Assembly: GCA_948938605.1 (NCBI GenBank)
Contig: CARAIG010000056.1
Location: 1-21,355 of the forward strand
DNA from: an uncultured Eubacteriales bacterium
Lineage (GTDB): Bacteria; Bacillota; Clostridia; Christensenellales; CAG-314
Direction: 5' to 3'
Length of the DNA: 21,355 nt
The stretch's first letter is position 1. Every line of letters starts with the position of its first letter. The notes beneath the pieces were generated by a model. That model made no database searches. It worked only from the letters and a program-made list of their open reading frames with translations, and had not been told where the DNA came from. A program made the position numbers and the translations under genes. Shown here one piece after another: positions 8,539-17,274 of this stretch.

Positions 8539-9242
8539 ATTTCACCTATATTAGTACTTACAGGCACGATAGAAAAACCGCGTTCCTTGTAAGTTAATAT
8601 TATCCTTTCGAGAGCCGCCAACGTATGCTTAGTAGGATGCATAAGTATCAGTTCGCCGCTGTCGGTATCCTTTGTAGCTCTATTATACACTATTTCCGCA
8701 TCTTTGTCACGCCAATCTATGGTATCGCGGGACCACATTATAACTTTGTTTCCGCATTCGCGCGCGGCATTTAACGTTTGATTGCAATAATATCCGCTCG
8801 GAGGCGCAAACAACGTCATATTAACTCCCGCGTATTCGAATACAAGTTTTGCGCACGTGTTAATTTCCTTATAATTAGCGTCATAATCGAGCTTAGAATG
8901 GTCCTTGTGGCAATACCCGTGATTGCCTATTTCGTGTCCTTTTTCCACTAATTTCAGCAGCATATCGGGATATTGAGCCACCCAAGTTCCGCCCACAAAA
9001 AAAGTTGTTTTGATGCCGTACTTTTCAAATATTGCCAACATACCGTCAATATATTCCGTTCCCCAATATACGTTTATCATAAGCGACACTTGCTTTTCGC
9101 CTATTCCGCGGTATATAGGATTAGCGTCATTGCTTTTAAACACATTAGTAGTTGCGCCGACAAACCCTACCGATGCAACCACAACTATCAACGCCAAAAG
9201 TATGATATTTGCTACAACATGAGTAAAAAACTTTTTTTCCAT
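8505..9242 (-). CDS. ylxY: YlxY-type polysaccharide deacetylase-like protein
   Basis: A 245-residue NodB-fold protein with one N-terminal membrane segment (about 8-30), so it is probably outside the membrane. In the family the fold removes acetyl groups from peptidoglycan or chitin-like sugars. Here the metal-binding histidines are present (GNHGYCH) and the later motifs are recognisable (APPSG, RDTIDW, LILMHPT). The first motif, normally TFDDG with the catalytic Asp, is replaced by MINVYWGTEY, and the Arg of the third motif is Ala. These changes are what I recall of YlxY, a family largely confined to endospore formers, and pnp-ylxY-M16 synteny supports that. The ATG at 9242 is chosen because AGGTGA lies six bases before it; a GTG three codons earlier sits inside that Shine-Dalgarno. 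Enzymatic activity is doubtful. Confidence 0.85.
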   Translation of the reverse strand: MEKKFFTHVVANIILLALIVVVASVGFVGATTNVFKSNDANPIYRGIGEKQVSLMINVYWGTEYIDGMLAIFEKYGIKTTFFVGGTWVAQYPDMLLKLVEKGHEIGNHGYCHKDHSKLDYDANYKEINTCAKLVFEYAGVNMTLFAPPSGYYCNQTLNAARECGNKVIMWSRDTIDWRDKDAEIVYNRATKDTDSGELILMHPTKHTLAALERIILTYKERGFSIVPVSTNIGEIWTSTNNIQAD

Positions 9243-9394
9243 ACAATTCACCTATCATAATATATTATATATATCCAGCAAATTGTACTACTTTTTTATA
9301 ATTATCAATATAATTAGGCAAGATATACCAGACGCAGTGTTTTCAACAAAAAGTCAAGCCATATACAAAGATATAGCAAATAAAACTATTCTTC

Positions 9395-9429
9395 AAAAAT
9401 ATACCCCGCCTACACAACTGTAAGCAGGG
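9395..9429 (-). terminator. Rho-independent terminator after pnp
   Basis: On the minus strand an 11-bp stem (CCCTGCTTACA / TGTAGGCGGGG with three G-U pairs), loop GTTG, is followed by TATATTTTTG. It lies 43 bases after the pnp stop. The 150 AT-rich bases between it and ylxY show several -10-like strings, but no promoter pair I would commit to. Confidence 0.85.
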
Positions 9430-9472
9430 TAAACAATTTTACTATTATTGCTTGTCAAATTCAATGCGACTA

Positions 9473-11596
9473 TTATAATTTTTTAATTAATTTAAGGTCA
9501 ATACGTCCCTTTTCATCAATTTTGATTACTTTAACAGTTACAGTATCGTCGATATTGACAACGTCAGTAACTTTTTCAACACGTTCCTTAGCAAGTTTCG
9601 AAATGTGAATCATTCCGTCTTTCCCCGGAGCAAGTTCAACAAAAGCACCAAAGTCAAGTATACGCACTACTTTACCGGTAAATTCTTCACCGACTTCGGG
9701 GTCCTTAGCAATAGCAAGTACCATACGCTTAGCTTTGTCGGACATTTCTTGATCTGCCGTTGCAATAAATACAGTACCGTCATCGGTGATGTCAATTTTA
9801 ACACCGGTTTCGTCAATAATTTTATTGATAACTTTGCCGCCGCTGCCGATAACTTCACGTATCTTGTCGGGATCGATACTAAACGAAATAATCTTGGGAG
9901 CATACTTCGACAACTCTTTGCGGGGAGCAGGCAAAACTTTGAGCATTTGTTCAAGTATAAACAATCTACCTTGACGCGCCTGTTCCAAAGCTGTGCGCAA
10001 AATCTGTTCGTCGATACCTTTAATTTTGATATCCATTTGAATTGCAGTGATACCTTTGCTTGTACCGGCAACCTTAAAGTCCATATCGCCTAAAAAGTCT
10101 TCAAGACCTTGAATATCGGACAAAATAGCGACTTTCGAACCGTCTTCCGACTTCATAAGTCCCATAGCGATACCGGCAACAGGAGCCTTAATGGGAACAC
10201 CTGCATCCATCAAGGCAAGCGTCGAACCGCATATGCTCGCTTGCGACGTACTACCATTGCTGCTGACAACTTCCGATACGGTACGGATAGCATAGGGGAA
10301 TTCCGCTTCGCTTGGAATTACAGGATCAAGCGCTCTTTCTGCCAATGCACCATGACCGATTTCGCGGCGTCCCGGACTACGCAAAGGCTTTGCTTCGCCT
10401 GTCGAATATCCCGGCATATTGTAATGATGCATATAACGCTTGAAGGTATCGTTGTCGTCTAAATTTTCTAATTTTTGTACTTCGCTGATTGTGCCAAGCG
10501 TTGCCGTAGTAATAACTTGCGTCATTCCGCGGGTAAACACACCGCTACCGTGAACCCTAGGCAAAACCCCTGCTTCACACCAAATAGGACGTATTTCGGT
10601 TAATTTTCTTCCGTCGGGACGTATGCCTTCGTTCAAAATACGGGCACGTACCTTTTCCTTAGTCATCTTATACAATACGTCGCCGATATCAGCAACAACT
10701 TCGGAATTGGTTTGTTCGAAATGTTCAACAACTTGTTTTTCGACAGCGTCCTGATTTGCTTGACGTTCATATCTGTCAAAAGTTTTAAGCGCCTTGTCCA
10801 ACAGCTTGTCGGCATAAGGGCGAATAACCGCTTCGCTAGATTCGGACGGCAAATGCAATTCAATATCTTTTTTAGGCTTACCGATTTCCTTGCAAATATA
10901 TTCGATAAATTCACATTGTTCTTTAATGGCTTCGTGACCGAACAAAATTGCATCTAACATTTCCTTTTCGGATATTTCGTTAGCGCCCGCTTCCACCATC
11001 ATAATAGCGTCCTTGGTTCCCGCCAAGTTAAGGTGCAATTTGCTGTGTTCTTTTTGAGATTGCGTAGGATTGATTACATATTGCCCGTCTATATACCCTA
11101 CAACTACACTTCCCGTAGGTCCGGCAAAAGGTATATCCGATATCGACAACGCAATCGAACTGCCCATCATAGCGTATACTTCGGGCTGAATATCAGGTTC
11201 AACCGACATAGCCGTAGCAATTACGGACACGTCGTTTAAAAATCCTTTGGGGAACAAAGGTCTTATAGGACGGTCGATTAAACGCGAAGTCAAAATTGCT
11301 TTGTCGCTGGCACGTCCTTCTCTCTTTTTAAATCCGCCGGGAATTTTACCGACAGAATACATTTTTTCTTCAAAATCAACTCCCAAAGGGAAGAAATCGA
11401 TTCCGTCGCGAGGCTTGTCCGCCAAAGTGACGTTAGTCATAACAACGGTTTCGCCGCAAGTAACCATACACGATCCGTTAGATTGTTCGGCATATTTGCC
11501 GACTTCGACAGATACAGTACGTCCGCCTATTTCCGTTTCGAAAATGTAGTAATCTCTATTTCCGATTTTACCTTGTGTCTTTTTAAATTTTTTCAT
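9473..11596 (-). CDS. pnp: Polyribonucleotide nucleotidyltransferase (PNPase)
   Basis: PNPase degrades RNA 3'-to-5' by phosphorolysis and is a core part of mRNA turnover. The 707 residues hold two RNase-PH domains (about 10-140 and 320-540) separated by the all-alpha linker, a KH domain with IREVIGSGGKVINKI (about 560-610) and an S1 domain (about 623-705, GKVVRILDFGAFVELAPG). The second core carries the FFLGDMDFKVAGT-like active-site stretch (EDFLGDMDFKVAGTSKG). The ATG 11596 is preferred over in-frame GTGs at 11605 and 11638; AAGGAG is 12 bases before it, so GTG 11605 cannot be excluded. It is downstream of rpsO with a large hairpin between them, as in many bacteria. Confidence 0.98.
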   Translation of the reverse strand: MKKFKKTQGKIGNRDYYIFETEIGGRTVSVEVGKYAEQSNGSCMVTCGETVVMTNVTLADKPRDGIDFFPLGVDFEEKMYSVGKIPGGFKKREGRASDKAILTSRLIDRPIRPLFPKGFLNDVSVIATAMSVEPDIQPEVYAMMGSSIALSISDIPFAGPTGSVVVGYIDGQYVINPTQSQKEHSKLHLNLAGTKDAIMMVEAGANEISEKEMLDAILFGHEAIKEQCEFIEYICKEIGKPKKDIELHLPSESSEAVIRPYADKLLDKALKTFDRYERQANQDAVEKQVVEHFEQTNSEVVADIGDVLYKMTKEKVRARILNEGIRPDGRKLTEIRPIWCEAGVLPRVHGSGVFTRGMTQVITTATLGTISEVQKLENLDDNDTFKRYMHHYNMPGYSTGEAKPLRSPGRREIGHGALAERALDPVIPSEAEFPYAIRTVSEVVSSNGSTSQASICGSTLALMDAGVPIKAPVAGIAMGLMKSEDGSKVAILSDIQGLEDFLGDMDFKVAGTSKGITAIQMDIKIKGIDEQILRTALEQARQGRLFILEQMLKVLPAPRKELSKYAPKIISFSIDPDKIREVIGSGGKVINKIIDETGVKIDITDDGTVFIATADQEMSDKAKRMVLAIAKDPEVGEEFTGKVVRILDFGAFVELAPGKDGMIHISKLAKERVEKVTDVVNIDDTVTVKVIKIDEKGRIDLKLIKKL

Positions 11597-11670
11597 TCTT
11601 TTCACTATCTCCTTACCTATATTTACCACAAAAGCCACTCATGCGACTTTTAAATTATACCAAAATAGAA

Positions 11671-11708
11671 AAGGATATTAGGCGAAATTTTTTCCGTCTA
11701 ATACCCTT
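11671..11708 (-). promoter_or_regulatory. Long hairpin between rpsO and pnp
   Basis: On the minus strand about 16 bp pair (AAGGGTATTAGACGGAA with TTCGCCTAATATCCTT, one mismatch and some G-U pairs) around a short A-rich loop, followed by TTCTATTTT. It sits 10 bases after the rpsO stop. It could be a leaky terminator or a processing site controlling the pnp transcript; in Escherichia coli an RNase III-cut hairpin in this position mediates PNPase autocontrol. Which applies here is not shown by the sequence. Confidence 0.7.
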
Positions 11709-11718
11709 CATTCCGCGA

Positions 11719-11979
11719 TTATTTTCTAAGTCCTAAATCGGCAATTATCTTACGATATTTTTCAATATCGGTTTGTTTAAGATAGTCAAGCAAACCCTTT
11801 CTGCGACCAACCATTTGCAAAAGACCACGTCTGGAATGGTGATCCTTTTGATGAGTTCTAAGATGCTCCGTCAAATGGTTAATACGCGCAGTCAGCAACG
11901 CAATTTGAACTTCGGGCGAACCCGTGTCGCCTTCCTTTCTGCCGAACTTAGCAATAATTTCTTGCTTTGTCATTTCCAT
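11719..11979 (-). CDS. rpsO: 30S ribosomal protein S15
   Basis: S15 binds 16S rRNA in the central domain early in 30S assembly. The 86 residues show the family signatures EGDTGSPEVQIALLTARINHLTEHL and DHHSRRGLLQMVGRRKGLLDYL, and the length is normal. The start ATG 11979 follows AAGGAG by about ten bases; an ATG two codons later is the alternative. The gene follows ispH/S1 by 92 bases and precedes pnp. A 48-base imperfect hairpin in its leader may be an S15-binding control element. Confidence 0.98.
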   Translation of the reverse strand: MEMTKQEIIAKFGRKEGDTGSPEVQIALLTARINHLTEHLRTHQKDHHSRRGLLQMVGRRKGLLDYLKQTDIEKYRKIIADLGLRK

Positions 11980-12006
11980 AATATTATTTCTCCTTATATT
12001 TATTTG

Positions 12007-12054
12007 CCGTAGACTGCGAAAAAAGTCGGAGTCGTCTAGTTTCGTAGTAAACGG
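12007..12054 (-). promoter_or_regulatory. Imperfect hairpin in the rpsO leader, possible S15 control site
   Basis: On the minus strand CCGTTTACTACGAAA pairs with TTTCGCAGTCTACGG (12 of 15 positions) around an 18-base loop, ending 27 bases before the rpsO start. Many bacteria regulate rpsO by S15 binding a structured leader, and the structures differ between lineages. The assignment here is inference from position and pairing only. Confidence 0.45.
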
Positions 12055-12071
12055 TAGTCAACTTTATTGAA

Positions 12072-14057
12072 TTATTCCTCGGAAGTGTTGCTTTCTACGC
12101 CTTCGGGACGGGGAAGCAATGCCTTGCGGGACAATGTAATACGCTTGTTTTCGGCATCGAATTCCATAATTTGAACTTCGATTTCGTCGCCGATTTTTAA
12201 CGCCTTGTTGATATCTTCAAGCCATTCCCAAGACACGTTAGATACGTGCAACAAACCGTCAATGTGCGAATCCAATTCCACAAATGCTCCAAAAGGCAAA
12301 ATGCGGGCAACTTTACCTGTAACAACGGCACCGATGGGGAATTTTTCTTCCGCAACCTTCCAAGGCTCGGGTTGAAGTTGTTTATATCCCAAGGATACCC
12401 TGTTCTTTTCGCGATCAAGAGCAAGAACAACAAATTCGTAAGTTTGACCGATTTCCAATACGTCGGAAGGACCTTTAACGTGTTCCCACGACAAATCGGA
12501 AGTGTGAGCCAAGCAATCGAAACCGCGTACGCTTACGAAAGCACCGAAAGACGCAAAGCGCAACACTTTGCCTTCAACGATTTCGCCGACTTCGATATTA
12601 TCCCAAAATTCGTCTTCGCGAGCTTTCTTTTCAGCAAGTAAAATTGTCTTTTGGCTTGCAAATATTACGTGTTTGTTGTCATCAACCTTATCTGCACCGC
12701 TTACGACCAAACGCAACGTTTTGCCGATATAAGCGTCAAGATTTTTAACATAACCTATTTTAATTTGTGATGCGTGGACAATTACTGTGTAACTGCCAAG
12801 TTTACCGGTTATGCACTCCTTGCCTACACGCGTCATTAAGCAGCTGAATTCGTTGCCTTCCTTAATACCCGCAACAAGAGCGTCGTCTTTATATCTTTCG
12901 TCAATTACCTTTTTAGATAAAGTAATTCCCTTTTCTACCGAAATAACAGCACATTCCAATACTGAGTCTGTTTCAAGCGTCTTTTTAACTTCCTGACAAT
13001 CGCCTTCGGCGCACAACTCCGAATTAGGAATAAAGGCTTCCTTTTTAGAGCTGGGTATACTTACATATACGCCGTCATCGCTAACCAAAACTACGCGACA
13101 TTTAACTTTTTGACCAAGTTTATACTTGTGTTCCTTCATATCGGACACTGCCTTAGCAAGCATAGCTTCGTCTTTGTTCATTGTCTTTTGTTCGGCACTT
13201 GTTACTTCGCTTTCAACAGTTTCAACCGAAACAGTATCTTTTGCATTTTCCATAATGTTACTTAAAACCCCCTTGCACAACTCGTTTGGAGTTGATGCGC
13301 CTGCCAATATGCAGACATTTTTACAATTATTCAGGTCAAAATCACACGCCGAACCGTCAGTTAAGATTGCTCTACAATTTTGCGAAGCAATTTCGTATAG
13401 CCTTGTGGTATTAGAACTGTTACTGTCACCCACCACTATTGCCAAGTCGCATCTTGAAGATAGCATTTGGGCATAATTCTGCCTTTGCAATGTATTATAA
13501 CATATTGTATTAAATACTTCAAGCGTTTTGAGCCCATAAGTGACAATGTTTTGCAAACTTTTTTCAAAAAAACGCGAATCGAATGTTGTTTGAAACATAA
13601 CTAGCGCTTTTTCGCAGTCGTCCAACGTCAATTTACCCTTACCGTCAAAAATAACGGCAGAATTATCGCACCAGCCGTTTATGCCGATAATTTCGGGATG
13701 CTTTGCGTCCCCTATCAGCACTATTTTGTATCCGTTTTTGTGATAATCGTAAGCTTTTTTTTGAATTGCTTTTACCGACGGACAGGTTGCGTCTACTATT
13801 TTTATATTGCGTTGTGCGGCAATATCGTAAATATACTTGCCTACCCCATGAGCGCGTATGAGCAATGTTGCGCCGTCCGATACATCATCGATATTTTCCA
13901 CAAAAATTATACCGCGCTCGGTTAGTTGCGCGGTAACATCGCGGTTGTGAACAATTTGCCCAAGACAATACGCTTGCCCGTTTAATGACAGCGCCTTATC
14001 AATAGCCGACGAAACACCGTTGCAAAACCCGATTTCCTTAGGTAAAAAAATTTTCAC
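12072..14057 (-). CDS. ispH: Fused IspH (HMBPP reductase) and four-repeat S1 RNA-binding protein
   Basis: The N-terminal 280 residues are IspH, the iron-sulfur enzyme that makes IPP and DMAPP in the last MEP-pathway step. The cluster cysteines C12, C92 and C186, plus H37, H70, H120, E122, the T157/T158 pair and the SSNT and AGASTP motifs, are all present. After a Glu-rich linker (about 280-310) come four S1 domains, at roughly 312-385, 390-475, 485-565 and 570-650. The last two are canonical (GKVLRFASFGAFVSV, GKVARILPFGAFVEL) and the second is the most divergent. This fusion is known in Clostridia. The start is GTG 14057, with AAGGAG ten bases before, overlapping the plsC stop as GTGA. Confidence 0.96.
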   Translation of the reverse strand: MKIFLPKEIGFCNGVSSAIDKALSLNGQAYCLGQIVHNRDVTAQLTERGIIFVENIDDVSDGATLLIRAHGVGKYIYDIAAQRNIKIVDATCPSVKAIQKKAYDYHKNGYKIVLIGDAKHPEIIGINGWCDNSAVIFDGKGKLTLDDCEKALVMFQTTFDSRFFEKSLQNIVTYGLKTLEVFNTICYNTLQRQNYAQMLSSRCDLAIVVGDSNSSNTTRLYEIASQNCRAILTDGSACDFDLNNCKNVCILAGASTPNELCKGVLSNIMENAKDTVSVETVESEVTSAEQKTMNKDEAMLAKAVSDMKEHKYKLGQKVKCRVVLVSDDGVYVSIPSSKKEAFIPNSELCAEGDCQEVKKTLETDSVLECAVISVEKGITLSKKVIDERYKDDALVAGIKEGNEFSCLMTRVGKECITGKLGSYTVIVHASQIKIGYVKNLDAYIGKTLRLVVSGADKVDDNKHVIFASQKTILLAEKKAREDEFWDNIEVGEIVEGKVLRFASFGAFVSVRGFDCLAHTSDLSWEHVKGPSDVLEIGQTYEFVVLALDREKNRVSLGYKQLQPEPWKVAEEKFPIGAVVTGKVARILPFGAFVELDSHIDGLLHVSNVSWEWLEDINKALKIGDEIEVQIMEFDAENKRITLSRKALLPRPEGVESNTSEE

Positions 14058-14794
14058 CGATTAGAGTCTCCTTCGTCGCCATATACACCTTGGTCGGCAA
14101 TTTTCTTTTCGAAAGTATGCTGTCGGCTATTGTACTTTTTTAATTTTTCCGTTTCCTTGCGCGTCAGTTTACGGCGTTTTTTGCCCCTGCTTTCCAAATA
14201 AGCATTGAGTTTAATGCGCAATTCTTCCACTTTTTGCTTAATTATAGCAGTTGCAGCAGCAAGCGTTTCGTGATTGACAGGTTTGTCGTAAAATTCCTCC
14301 AACGTAAATTCTTCGCCTACTAATATGTAGTTTTTATGTAACGCTTTTGTTTTGTCCCATATATAAAACGGCCTTATAGGCGAACGTGTTTTTATAGCAA
14401 ACAACGCCGCACCCGTACGAAATTCCTGCAAGGTGTCGCGAGAAGGATTACGCGTACCTTCGGGGAACAAAAATACTGCTTTATCGTCATGCAAAAGACG
14501 CATAATTGTTTTAGTAGCGTTCATATCTATATCGCCGCGACGCACGGGAACGCAGTCCAATTCGTCAAAAACCCATTTCAAAAACGGGATTTTACGAAAT
14601 TCTGCTTTATACACGAACGATAAAATATGTTTGGTCCACATAGTAAAAATAATAGGATCCCATCCGGACAAATGATTACCTACAACCAAACATTTTTTAT
14701 TAGGAATATTGCGTTCGCCGTATACTTTGACGGGAAAGAACGGACGTAATGCCGCCCTAGCCACATGGGCTACGCATCTTACAAATTTACCCAT
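14054..14794 (-). CDS. plsC: 1-acyl-sn-glycerol-3-phosphate acyltransferase
   Basis: This PlsC-family enzyme adds the second acyl chain to lysophosphatidic acid to give phosphatidic acid at the membrane. The HxxxxD catalytic motif is H41 to D46 in NHLSGWDP, and the substrate-binding block is FPEGTRNPSRD (110-120); a further block is FRTGAALFAIK. A Lys/Arg-rich hydrophilic tail of about 45 residues (RGKKRRKLTRKETEKLKKY) extends past the usual fold. ATG 14794 is preceded by CGGAGG at short spacing; a TTG at 14812 is the other candidate. In other Clostridia cmk is usually directly upstream, but here aroH is, 107 bases away. Confidence 0.93.
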   Translation of the reverse strand: MGKFVRCVAHVARAALRPFFPVKVYGERNIPNKKCLVVGNHLSGWDPIIFTMWTKHILSFVYKAEFRKIPFLKWVFDELDCVPVRRGDIDMNATKTIMRLLHDDKAVFLFPEGTRNPSRDTLQEFRTGAALFAIKTRSPIRPFYIWDKTKALHKNYILVGEEFTLEEFYDKPVNHETLAAATAIIKQKVEELRIKLNAYLESRGKKRRKLTRKETEKLKKYNSRQHTFEKKIADQGVYGDEGDSNR

Positions 14795-14901
14795 AAACCT
14801 CCGTAAGCTCAATACCGAAATTACGTATCAATATTTTTGCTATTAAACCAATTTTACCAAAACCGAATAAAATAGTCAAATAAATTGCATAAACGATATA
14901 A

Positions 14902-15249
14902 TCACAAATCTTGTCTTAAACACTTCGCCTTGCCGATATAACAATGTCTACAATCATTTTGTTGAATTTTTGCACAAAAAACACTAACGCGTAAACAATG
15001 ATCCAAACTAGACTTAACACTCATTTCCGCAAGACACATAAATGCGACATTTGGCATATTAAAACGATTACGCACTGCTTTTGCAGGATAACAAGCGTCC
15101 AGATCCGCCGTTGCGCTAAAAATAACCGCTTCGATATCGCAAGGCGACAAATTGTTAACACGAAAAATCGTTTCAATCAATTCTACCGATTTTGCAGAAA
15201 TATCTTGCTGAGTATTTTCTGCACATATTGCACCGCGAATTACACCCAT
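14902..15249 (-). CDS. aroH: Chorismate mutase, AroH (trimeric) type
   Basis: It converts chorismate to prephenate in phenylalanine and tyrosine synthesis. The 115 residues align end to end with Bacillus subtilis AroH, keeping R5, R60, E75, R87 and Y104, which correspond to its R7, R63, E78, R90 and Y108. Clear blocks are IRGA, SATADLDACYPAKAVR, CLAEM and HCLRV. Cysteine is unusually frequent (10 residues). The frame is open far upstream, but ATG 15249 is chosen because GGTGAGGTG lies just before it and the family start fits. It begins 10 bases after yhiN ends, so it belongs to the same operon. Confidence 0.93.
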   Translation of the reverse strand: MGVIRGAICAENTQQDISAKSVELIETIFRVNNLSPCDIEAVIFSATADLDACYPAKAVRNRFNMPNVAFMCLAEMSVKSSLDHCLRVSVFCAKIQQNDCRHCYIGKAKCLRQDL

Positions 15250-15259
15250 ACAGTTCACC

Positions 15260-16480
15260 TCACCCGTTAGCAGCGCTTTTACCCGCCACATAACCGGTAG
15301 ACAGCGCAATTTGTATATTAAATCCGCCTGTGTAGGCATCGACATCCATAACTTCGCCTGCAAAATACAAGTTTTTTTGCTTGCGACTTTCCATTGTGGA
15401 CGGATTAATTTCCTTAACGTCAACGCCGCCGGCAGTGACGATTGCGTACTCGATATCGTCCAAACGGACAAAAGGAAAACGCAAATTTTTCAGGACAAAA
15501 ACAAGTTTATGTCGTTGTTCAGCAGTAATTTGGTTAACCTTTTTATTAAACGGAATACCGCTTTGACGGGCGACTTCGCAAACCAGTCGTTCAGGCAACA
15601 AACCGTCAAGAGCATTAATAAAATCCTTATTCATCCTGTCGGCAAAATCACGAAGAATGCGGGCATCCAATTTATCATATTCAAGCGCAGGCTTTAAATC
15701 CACCGTAACAAAACACTTGCTTAAACACAAGTTATTTACTTGGGAGGACAACGTAAGAACCGCAGGCCCGGATACGCCGTCACGCGTAAATAACATTTCA
15801 CCAAATTCGTCAGCAATGCCGTTTCCCTTTTCATCGACTATACCCACACGCACGTTTTTTAACGACAGCCCTTCCAATTTTTCTACGCCGTTACAAATAA
15901 TGCGACATAGCGCAGGACGTTGTTTTACAATATTGTGTCCGCACTTTTGAGCAAATTTATAACCGTCGCCCGTACATCCTGTTGCGCTGTAACTGAGCCC
16001 GCCTGTTGCAATAATTACCCTATCAAACGTCATTATGTCTGTAATAGTAGTTAACAAAACGCCATTTTCAGCAAAAGTTACGTCAATTATGTTATAATTA
16101 AGACATATTTTTACACCTAGACGTTGAACTTCACGCGTAAAGGCTTTTATTACGTCGCTGGACTTATCCGATGTCGGAAAAACCCTATTACCGCGTTCAG
16201 TCTTAATATCCAGTCCTAGACGGGTACAAAAATCCAGCGTGTCACACGGGGAAAATTTGTTTACGGCTCCCATTAAAAACTTTTCGCCGTTTACAACATT
16301 TGCCATAAATTCGCGCGGCGAACAATTGTTAGTAATATTGCACCGCCCCTTGCCGCTGATATACATTTTTTTACCGAGTTTTTCGTTTTTTTCAAACAGA
16401 GTTACTTCGGCTCCGTTTTCGGCGGCAACAATAGCAGACATCATCCCTGCGGGGCCGCCGCCAATTACTGCTACTTTCAT
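15260..16480 (-). CDS. HI0933/YhiN-family FAD-dependent oxidoreductase
   Basis: This 406-residue flavoprotein of the HI0933-like family (COG2081) has unknown physiological substrate. The N-terminal Rossmann motif is VIGGGPAGMMSA (5-16), followed by the family hallmark ISGKGRCNITNN (41-52). A second nucleotide stretch is VIIATGGLSYSATGCTGDGY, and the C-terminal FAD-binding region is LYFAGEVMDVDAYTGGFN. All are complete, so it should bind FAD. The start ATG 16480 overlaps the surE stop as ATGA, with AAAGGG upstream. Its position near plsC and ispH/S1 is common in Clostridia, though that does not reveal its role. Confidence 0.93.
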   Translation of the reverse strand: MKVAVIGGGPAGMMSAIVAAENGAEVTLFEKNEKLGKKMYISGKGRCNITNNCSPREFMANVVNGEKFLMGAVNKFSPCDTLDFCTRLGLDIKTERGNRVFPTSDKSSDVIKAFTREVQRLGVKICLNYNIIDVTFAENGVLLTTITDIMTFDRVIIATGGLSYSATGCTGDGYKFAQKCGHNIVKQRPALCRIICNGVEKLEGLSLKNVRVGIVDEKGNGIADEFGEMLFTRDGVSGPAVLTLSSQVNNLCLSKCFVTVDLKPALEYDKLDARILRDFADRMNKDFINALDGLLPERLVCEVARQSGIPFNKKVNQITAEQRHKLVFVLKNLRFPFVRLDDIEYAIVTAGGVDVKEINPSTMESRKQKNLYFAGEVMDVDAYTGGFNIQIALSTGYVAGKSAANG

Positions 16481-17232
16481 TTAGCCAAACCCTTTAAATT
16501 GCTAAATAACGCATATCCCGTCCTATCCAAAGTTATAGGAGTGACGGTAATGTAACCGCGTGACGTCCAAGTAATGTCGTGATCTTGCGTTTTGTCTACG
16601 TCCAACCATTCGCCCTTAATTTTCCAAACGTCTTCCTTGCCGTCAACCTTAATAAACTTATCGCTAAACAAACATTCGCCGCACAGCTTACATATTTTTA
16701 CACCCTTAATTTCCGACATTGGCAAACAAGGTACGTTTATGTTTAAAACCGACCGTTCGGCACATGATTTGTGTAAAAGTTCCAAGTTGTCAGCAAGATA
16801 TTCAACCGCCGTCGAAAACGAACCGCCGTCCGCGAACCATCCAACCCTTGACAATGCAATACTTTTTATACCGAAGATGGCTCCTTCTTCCGCAGCACCG
16901 ACCGTCCCGGAATACAAAACGCCGTTGCCTGCGTTTTCGCCGTTGTTAGGTCCCGAAACCAACAAGTCAAACTTAACATTAAGCACCGACATTGCAAATT
17001 TCACGCAATCCGCAGGCGAACCTTCGGAAATGTAAGCCGCCTTGGCTCCGCAATAACTGTCAAGTTTGCTTATAATCATTTCATTATGTAAATTTACCGA
17101 ATGGGAAAACGCCGAACGCTGACACGCAGGCGCAACCACGTATACGTTATGCCCCATTGACGACAATTTTTCACACAACAACATCAATCCGCTACTTTGA
17201 TATCCGTCATCGTTTGTTAATAAAATATTCAT
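16477..17232 (-). CDS. surE: 5'/3'-nucleotidase SurE
   Basis: SurE is a divalent-metal-dependent phosphatase acting on nucleoside monophosphates and short polyphosphate. The metal ligands D8 and D9 are in LLTNDDGY, with the SGPNNGENAGNGVLYSGTVGAA block (near residue 95) and the PACQRSAFSHSV loop. At 251 residues it has the normal length. The ATG 17232 follows AGGTGA. It lies 42 bases after rluB and overlaps yhiN by four bases, indicating one transcript. Confidence 0.96.
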   Translation of the reverse strand: MNILLTNDDGYQSSGLMLLCEKLSSMGHNVYVVAPACQRSAFSHSVNLHNEMIISKLDSYCGAKAAYISEGSPADCVKFAMSVLNVKFDLLVSGPNNGENAGNGVLYSGTVGAAEEGAIFGIKSIALSRVGWFADGGSFSTAVEYLADNLELLHKSCAERSVLNINVPCLPMSEIKGVKICKLCGECLFSDKFIKVDGKEDVWKIKGEWLDVDKTQDHDITWTSRGYITVTPITLDRTGYALFSNLKGLAK

Positions 17233-17274
17233 AATTTCACCTACTGTTGTCTACCGCAGAGTAATCTGCAATAA

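Noticed and set aside
9605..10462. Plus-strand frames of 162 and 117 codons
   Set aside because: They are antisense shadows of pnp, whose minus-strand frame is a full-length conserved PNPase.
15250..15471. Upstream extension of the aroH reading frame
   Set aside because: It overlaps the well-conserved C-terminus of yhiN in another frame; the AroH family start and GAGGTG place the start at 15249.
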